From Euprymna scolopes (lineage: Eukaryota > Mollusca > Cephalopoda > Sepiida > Sepiolidae), in assembly GCA_024364805.1 (NCBI GenBank), contig CM044495.1:32972937-32998119 (forward strand): a stretch of 25,183 bases of DNA. The letters are read 5' to 3'. The position numbers were made by a program, and so were the translations under genes. Numbering within the stretch: position 1 is the first letter of the stretch; every line of letters starts with the position of its first letter. A model generated the notes under the pieces. That model did not search any database. It was given only the letters and a program-made list of their open reading frames with translations, and was not told the DNA's origin. This document shows positions 19,873 to 25,183 of this stretch, one piece after another.

Positions 19873-19997
19873 GAAAATTATATAGAAGTAGGTCGCCATT
19901 GTTATTGAGCATTATTTTATAAACACAAGAGTTTCATTGGATTAACATCTATAAAATAGCAGCAATACAACCATATACACAACCACACATACATAAA

Positions 19998-20000
<3 letters not shown>

Positions 20001-20040
<40 letters not shown>
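20001..20040. repeat. (AT)n microsatellite at a transposon junction
   Basis: About 20 AT units directly abut the left end of the mariner-type element. The element used a TA inside or at the edge of this tract as target. Confidence 0.95.
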
Positions 20041-20041
<1 letters not shown>

Positions 20042-20043
<2 letters not shown>

Positions 20044-20730
20044 GGGTGAAATGATAATATTGTTGCCTCAGATAAGATGACATGATTCCATTTTTGTTTG
20101 ATAAAAAACAGTTTTCTTTTGTTGCAGACCATCTACTGGTTCGCCAGTTATGTTCAAATCCCCAAAACGATAGGAGCCTTCTGTCATGTTTGAAAGTGAC
20201 ACAATGTTCAACAAGCGGGATTGAAAAACTGTACAACTCCAAATCCTGCTGCCACACCAGGGTCTGCCATTAGCCACCTGATTGTACCAGGGGATCACCA
20301 CACTCTTCAGCATATTCAGGTACATTTTGGTATGAACTTTCAAGCCAACTTTAAAAATGTGAGGTGGTATGATGTGGCCTTCACTTGAATCCATACCAAG
20401 GACCTTAACCATCATCAGAAACTTTTTCATCACCCTGGGCATGTTCCTATTATTTGTCGCAATCCAGTGATTCATTTTGAGGGTGCTGGCAATGGTCCTG
20501 TTGTCATAACTTTGATCGGTAGAGAGCATGAGTTGTGCAGTGGTGTATCTCCAATCCTACTCATTGAACATTTTGTCACTTTCATACATGATAGAAGGTT
20601 TCTATCGCTGTTGGGATTCGTACACAACTGACCAACTAGTAGATGGTTGACAACAAAAAAAGAAAACAGTTTTCATCAAATGGAAATGGAATCATGTCGT
20701 CTAGGTCAACCGCTTTATCATTCCACTCTG
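20042..20730 (-). mobile_element. Internally deleted mariner-type element with long terminal inverted repeats
   Basis: The ends are CCGGGTGAAATGATAA (left) and, in reverse complement, CAGAGTGGAATGATAA (right), each flanked by TA (20040-20041 and 20731-20732). The inverted repeats run about 190-200 bp each (20042 to about 20236 and about 20532 to 20730) at roughly four in five identity. Between and into them, on the minus strand, is a transposase remnant: TDQSYDNRTIA, then IATNNRNMPRVMKKF, then GHIIPPHIFKVGLKVHT, then VVIPWYNQVANGRPW. This matches the mariner pattern F-T-V-D-Q, P-R-V-M-K-T-K-F-P, M-P-P-H-F-F-x-x-G-L-x-V and P-W-x-x-x-V-A-x-G-R-P. The second catalytic block continues in another frame as LVWQQD. 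The N-terminal DNA-binding domain and the C-terminal D block are absent. Confidence 0.85.
20068..20529 (-). pseudogene. Mariner-type transposase fragment
   Basis: A 153-codon open frame lies inside the 689-bp element. Residues 1 to about 90 align with the middle of mariner transposases (VLGMDSSEGHIIPPHIFKVG is the clearest block). Its last 55 or so residues are translation of the left inverted repeat and not transposase. A frame change just after NGRPW separates it from the WQQD catalytic aspartate. With no DNA-binding domain and no third catalytic residue it cannot be active. It is related to the 4311 relic. Confidence 0.8.
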
Positions 20731-20734
20731 TATA

Positions 20735-21030
20735 TATAATTACATTTGCATAACACAAATACTTGCTAAATTATACTTTAGTTCTGGGATTAACTTATGA
20801 TTGAAAAAAATCTGTTATTCTACTTCAGTTAATTATAAATCATCTCTTTTTCCCTTAGCGATCTATGTATTTCTGTTTTTCCTACTTAGTCTATGCTGAT
20901 TCAACCATTATTTCTAATTACTCTGTCAGTATTTAGAGAAAGAGTGACTCTATTTGTTCAGCATGGCCATCTAATTTACATGTATGTATTTTTACACATT
21001 CCACTATGTAGATGGCAGATATTAGCTCTC
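20735..21030. other. AT-rich DNA, nothing recognised
   Basis: No gene or repeat recognised between the mariner-type element and the ATA microsatellite. Confidence 0.5.
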
Positions 21031-21031
21031 T

Positions 21032-21050
21032 TATAATAATGATGATGATG

Positions 21051-21082
<32 letters not shown>
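21032..21082. repeat. (ATR)n trinucleotide microsatellite
   Basis: ATAATGATGATGATGATAAT passes into (AAT)n. The poly-isoleucine minus frame across it is an artefact. Confidence 0.95.
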
Positions 21083-21083
<1 letters not shown>

Positions 21084-21084
21084 G

Positions 21085-21590
21085 TAGCAATGAATAGGCA
21101 CTTAATTGTACAAGAAGAATATCTTAACAGATGTCCGTTCATAAATTCTCAAATGAAATCAAAGTAGAATTAGTTGTGACCCGACGGAACACGTGTACAT
21201 CTAGTACTATCACTTAGTTATACTAAAGGTTTTAGTGCCCTTGTGTGTACTACTCTATACTATTCTTAGTGTTTTTTCTATAATTTGTGGGTCATGCATC
21301 ATGTCGCATCTTCTGCTGGGTGCAGATTGCGAACACACAGTATTTATTTTTCGCCATTCCTTCTGATCCAAGGCAAGTTGGTTGATAGACGCCCAACTGG
21401 TAAGAGATGTCCAATGATAAAAAAAAAATTCTCTCTACCTTCTCCTTGGTTTTCCTCTATCTCTTTTGCCTTCTAACGTCCTCATGCATGTATGCCAAAT
21501 AATCGGTGAGTCACTGAATAGACAAACATATCTTTTGGTTGGGTACATGGTGTTGTATCTGTTATGGTATTGTACTTCATCTGTTCTGTC
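21085..21590. other. No recognised feature
   Basis: Mixed-composition DNA. The 63-codon plus frame at 21285-21476 has no family resemblance. Confidence 0.45.
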
Positions 21591-21599
21591 CTAGGTTGG

Positions 21600-21745
21600 T
21601 GAAGGAGAAAATCTTGCCAGAGTGAGGCAATTTAAATTTTTGTCCCAATCCAGAGTGCCTAGTTTTGGGGATTGGATTTTCCCCACATTCAAAATCAACC
21701 TTGTGCCTAACTCTGCTTCCTGTGGAGGCAAGTAAATAGACGTAA
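21600..21745 (+). repeat. Possible SINE-tail relic
   Basis: CCACATTCAAAATCAACCTT then GTGCCTAACT, and GGAGGCAAGTAAATAGA, match the tail of the SINE relic at 18860-18905 (CCACATTTAACCTTGTGTCT, AACC, GGAGGGAAGGTAAATAAA). A tRNA-like head was not found here. The match is about 50 bp. Confidence 0.45.
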
Positions 21746-21749
21746 TGTT

Positions 21750-22500
21750 TCTCACGTATGCGACACTAATCAATTAAAAAGAGGCTCGCCATTTTATTGT
21801 TATAAAACTCTTTCTGAAAATCCATCCAGACTTATTCTAAATCAGTTTTGGTTTGGCTCTGTTCCGATTTTGAAAGGGTGATTTATTTTATGTTACATAC
21901 ATATGCATGGCTATAATTGCGTTTTCATGTCTCTCTCCAAAATATGATAATACTGATATGCTAAATATTCTAAGATAAAACCTACAGACATGATGATATA
22001 GTGATTGCTTTTGTTTATTTCTCCATATTCTGTTGTTGAAATCAACCCTGTCAAATAATATTAAACCAGCAATGACACTGCCATCTTTGTTTGTGCCTGG
22101 TTTTATTCAGAACTAGATGGCTTTGCCGGCTTGCTATCACTTTGTAAAATTTGCTACCCTAAATACTTGAAACGTTTTGTGACTTTGTTACAAAACAATC
22201 TTTTTCAATTATTCATATAAATATTTGACATTTTTGTAGTTTTGTAATAAATTTATTTATTTTGTAAATGTGACCGAAAGAAAAAGAAATGTAATTTGCC
22301 TTTTCACTTGCAATCTAGAAATAGATCACATTTGTGGAAAAGCAAGCCTGGTCTTCCTAAAGAAAGGAACATTTGAACGTAAAGTAATATTATAAAATAG
22401 AACTATTTGCTATATTACAATCAAAACAATTATTGAATCTAAAAATAATAAATTTGGAAGCCTCTGTTCAGTTTCAAAAGACAATGGATACTCCCTGTAA
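21750..22500. other. AT-rich DNA, nothing recognised
   Basis: No coding, RNA or transposon signal recognised. Confidence 0.5.
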
Positions 22501-22750
22501 GTATAGCTGCACGTGAAATTGTGAAGCAAGGGTTGCATAATATCTAACCATGCCTCTCCTGAATCGGCACTGCTTGAGTCCAGTGGCAAGAAGTGCTAGG
22601 TGACTGGAAACAATGCCGAGATAAGCGGAGAGCATATACAGCACCTAAAATTCCCAAATGGTTACCCATTTTAGTACTGACCAGGTTTAACGTTATTTGA
22701 CTTTGGTGATCTAACGGGAACCAGTGTGTCAACGTGGTGATGCCACACAA
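22500..22750 (-). repeat. 5S-rRNA-headed SINE relic with Deu-like core
   Basis: Read on the minus strand, 22750 to about 22630 follows 5S rRNA. CATCACCACGTTGACACACT aligns with CATACCACGTTGAATACACC, GATCACCAAAGT with GATCACCGAAGT, and GGTCAGTACTAAAATGGGTA then ACCATTTGGGAA with GGTTAGTACTTGGATGGGTG then ACCGCCTGGGAA. It ends GGTGCTGTATATGCT, where 5S has GGTGCTGTAGACTT. The stretches corresponding to the internal control region (box A, IE, box C) are recognisable but mutated. Beyond the 5S part, GCACTTCTTGCCACTGGACT then CAAGCAGTGCC (22596 to 22566), with GCATGG at 22553-22548, resembles from memory the Deu core (GCAC...CACTGGACT..AAGCGGTGCC...GCATGG). 5S head plus Deu-like core is the AmnSINE1/SINE3-type organisation. 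The far 3' end is unclear. Confidence 0.75.
22630..22750 (-). pseudogene. 5S rRNA-like pseudogene segment (SINE head)
   Basis: About 120 bp, the normal 5S length, with every major 5S block in order but many substitutions and no Pol III T-run immediately after it. This is what a SINE head looks like after long neutral decay. A free-standing 5S pseudogene is the alternative, and the Deu-like sequence directly downstream argues against it. Confidence 0.8.
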
Positions 22751-22879
22751 TAACAAATAATAGTTAATTAATAAAATGCTCCTTTTTCAAAACTAATATA
22801 CAAATTAGTTAACCTTTTAACTGATATCGCATACACATAAGTAGTATATAAAAAAAGATGGTGTGTTGAATTAACTTGA

Positions 22880-22940
22880 ATAGCACTTTTCCTCGAGTGG
22901 TATTTTAGGGCATTGACTCTTTAGTAATGTAAAAAAAAAA
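22880..22940 (+). repeat. LINE 3'-tail relic
   Basis: TTTTCCTCGAGTGG, then TTTAGGGCATTGACTCTTTA and GTAATGTAAAAAAA, is a shortened match to the tails at 1255-1310 and 16640-16690, ending in an A run (about 22930-22945). It is the most diverged of the four tails in the window. Confidence 0.6.
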
Positions 22941-22944
22941 AAAA

Positions 22945-23915
22945 AACACTATGGAATTTTGAATTTGACGTTAGTACAAGAAATGAGCCCGGCTCTTACA
23001 TTTCCCTATTTCAACTTGTATCTGCGATGGAGTTTTTCTATTTGAATTACATTAAATCATGAGGTATTTCATTACCCAGTTTTGATCAAGTTATAATCTA
23101 TGTACTCTAGTATTTTACTTTATTTACTTATAGCCTCGTTTTCACTATTGGCTATACTATACAGGTAAGAAAGAAATTAAATATGATTTGGACCATTCGT
23201 AACTGTAAAAGTCTGATTTTCATAAACAAATGATTGTGTGTGTTTTTTTTTTAAATAAAACCAATGGTCCTTACTATTATTGATGGACATTCTTGACATG
23301 CTCTCTTCCTGTACTTGATGAAAGACATTACATCATGGTCGTTTCCTTTCCAGTCAAGACTGGAACTGCAGTCAGCCACACTTAACCTTCTAAATCTATG
23401 TCGTCATATTTTATTACTCTTTAAGAACGATATGTCAGAAAATCAACACTTATTAAAATGATATCATCTCTAAATAGAAATATCGTTTTAACCAGAATCA
23501 TCATCTTCCAATTCATTTTCTGATCACTTGAGCAGATAAATGCATTGTTTGTCAATCTTTAAATCTAAAAATAATTTTTTTTTTAAAGATCATATTATCG
23601 ATTCTTGATATCTTTATCGTTTTCTTCAAACTCCTAATGTGACCTTGAGGTGATGAAAATAGTTGATTCAAGTGAGAATTTATTTATGGGTAATCATTTT
23701 TTTTTTTCCTTTTATCAGACAGTTCAGTTTAAAAAGTATTTAGTTATAAAATTAATTAATAAATCTGTTGCATAGCTACTCGACGGGGCACACAAGTGTT
23801 TCTTACTCTCTTACATGGTCTAGGATCGATGCTGTCTTTTTAGTTGGAAGCATGAAGGATATCCACATGTATAAGAACTTTGGGCAACAATTTAGCTTTA
23901 AACTATATAATTTAC
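22945..23915. other. AT-rich DNA, nothing recognised
   Basis: No gene recognised. The plus frame at 23768-23962 runs into the dispersed repeat and shows no family signature. Confidence 0.45.
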
Positions 23916-23919
23916 CAGC

Positions 23920-24303
23920 TTGGGTGCCCGGCGTTGCCCAGGTGTTTGGAGGTGTGTGTTGAGCAAAAAGAAAAGGGGGGGGGATGATAGTATGCAGGCA
24001 GGCTCAAACTGCAAAGAAGGAAAAGAACCTGAAAAAAACTGACGTCTTTGCTGTTGCGCCCATCACCAAACCGGAAGTTACAAAGGTTCAAATTAAGGCT
24101 AGTCAATCGAAAAGATGATAACTTCTGAAAATATAGGCGAAAAAAAGCGACCCCTTCCTGTAGACGAGTGTCCATTTGAGGGTGAAGGAATTAATGTTTT
24201 TAGCCAATTTTTCAATATTTGTCGTCCGAAGGGTCGAGCTTCAAAATGATACAGATCTCGTGAAAATCCGTCGCCTCTAGAGACAGACATAGAAACATAC
24301 ATA
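23920..24303 (+). repeat. Dispersed non-coding repeat, copy B (interrupted by Tc1-like element)
   Basis: It aligns with 2650-3050 and keeps the left part missing from copy A (CCCGGCGTTGCCCAGG, then a G run at about 23977-23985). The alignment proceeds through CCATCACCAAACCGGAAGTT, the GATAACTT block and the GAGCTTCAAAATGATAC block to ATACATACA, where the Tc1-like terminus at 24304 cuts in. Its expected right end (GAGAGGTGAGATTTATATTA in copy A) is not seen here. The minus-strand frames across it are shadows. Confidence 0.75.
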
Positions 24304-25183
24304 CAGTAGCGTCCAAAACTAAGGGACAAAATTTTAAAACTTAATATTTGTTAGAAATAACTGTGAAAAGCTGAAATTTTTACAACTAGTAGTCATTATC
24401 ATCCAAAATTGGAATAATTTGCAAAGAATAGAAAAAGAATTATAACAATTATTTATTTTTCAAAATAGGAACGTCCAAAAGTAAGGGACAAAATTGAGAA
24501 TAACAATGTAAATAGCCAAAAAACATTAAAAATACATGTACAATCAATATTTAATGAATGAGCCCTTGCTCTCCATGACAGCTGTACATCTTCAACTACA
24601 ATCTTCAATACTAATTTTAGACCATTCTTCTTGAAGCTTCCCCCCAGAAATCCTCCGTTTTAATGGGATTTCTTTCCATAACTTTCACTCCTAAGGTCTT
24701 TCAAAGATTTTCTATTGGATTTAAGTCGGGACTTTGCAGTGGCCAATCCATAATTTCGAAATCTTGCTCACTAAGGTAACTCATTACCACCTTTGCCTTG
24801 TGACATGGGGCATTATCTTGCATAAAGATACCCCTATCGAAAGCTGAATTCTGTATGATTGGCACAACATGATCTTGGACAATGTTTTTATAGATCTGCG
24901 TATTTACATGAGTTTGTGATCGGACAAGAGGCGTTGTACCTTGGCTAGAAAACATTCCAAATACCATGACGCTTCTGCCCCAAACTTGACAGTACACTTT
25001 GCACTTAATCTTTCACCAATATGTCTCTTTACATTGTTTTTTCAATCATTTCCAAATAAATTAAACTTGCTTTCATCACTGAAAATACTTTTGCCCAATT
25101 TTCATATGTTCAAATTACATACCTGTTAGCAAACTCTAGTCTCTTCTTATTCTTCAAACTAACAAGTGGTTTGTTTCTTCCGT
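24304..25183 (-). mobile_element. Tc1-like DD34E transposon, right part off the window
   Basis: The element begins CAGTAGCGTCCAAAACTAAG after a TA at 24302-24303. A direct repeat of the terminal motif, CGTCCAAAAGTAAGGGACAA, lies at about 24472-24492, some 162 bp inside the outer copy (24310). This is the IR/DR layout of many Tc1-family ends, with two transposase-binding sites per end. The transposase gene follows on the minus strand and runs off the window, so the other end and its target duplication cannot be seen. Confidence 0.92.
24544..25183 (-). pseudogene. Tc1-like transposase (partial, lightly damaged)
   Basis: The minus strand encodes the catalytic core of a Tc1-family transposase. 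VFS followed shortly by an ESK-type region and a NLFGND-like stretch carries the first catalytic aspartate, in a frame interrupted upstream of 24997. Then come SVMVFGMFSSQGTTPLV, FMQDNAPCHKAK with the second aspartate, and DWPLQSPDLNPIENL with the glutamate. Thirty-four residues separate the second D and the E, so DD34E. The frame stops right after ENL, where the family has ENLW, consistent with a single-base loss near 24700. The remaining C-terminus (GVKVMERNPIKTEDFWG, later ESKGSFIKY ending at the TCA/TGA at 24544-24546) needs at least one more frame change. The N-terminal paired-like DNA-binding domain is beyond the edge. Confidence 0.9.

Noticed and set aside
22630-22750. Functional 5S rRNA gene
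   Set aside because: There are too many substitutions in the internal control region, no T-run terminator directly after, and a SINE-like core follows.

Overview
The window looks like gene-poor nuclear DNA from an invertebrate animal. It is very AT-rich, with long (AT)n, (AC)n, (CT)n and (ATT)n microsatellites and A/T homopolymers, and no intact host gene could be supported. Almost everything recognisable is transposable-element debris. A mollusc, perhaps a cephalopod, is my best guess. It rests on recalled resemblance only: a SINE-tail-like patch near 5461-5500, a Deu-like SINE core near 22550-22600, and the mix of LINE, SINE and mariner relics. I hold it at about even odds.

Layout, left to right. 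Two 5'-truncated LINE copies lie in the same orientation at about 970-1315 and 1560-2075. Each has a reverse-transcriptase C-terminus followed by a shared 3' tail, and the tail recurs alone near 16612-16710 and 22880-22935. A dispersed non-coding repeat is at 2650-3050, with a second copy at 23920-24303. A mariner transposase relic is at 4311-4720 and a third, different LINE relic is at 5740-6262. From 6516 to 8162 there is a structure with TAGTG-type ends and an internal 37-bp tandem array. A hairpin lies at 9128-9240. tRNA-derived SINE relics lie at 9275, 13000 (-), 14265, 17475 (-) and 18775.

A 202-bp pogo/Tigger-like MITE with TA duplication is at 13758-13959. A 960-bp non-autonomous hAT element with a perfect 8-bp target duplication is at 15437-16396. 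A CT/TA/GA palindrome (19606-19703) and a short inverted repeat (19763-19872) precede a 689-bp mariner-type element with unusually long inverted repeats (20042-20730). A 5S-rRNA-headed SINE relic lies at 22500-22750 on the minus strand. The window ends inside a Tc1-like DD34E element (from 24304) that inserted into the second copy of the dispersed repeat.

The elements do not form a pathway. They give a layered insertion history: old LINE and SINE relics, then non-autonomous DNA transposons with readable target duplications, then a relatively fresh Tc1-like insertion. No CRISPR array, operon, functional rRNA or tRNA gene, or virus-derived element was recognised. The most useful leads are the 5S/Deu-like SINE, the long-TIR mariner element, the nested Tc1 insertion and the hAT element with clean boundaries.
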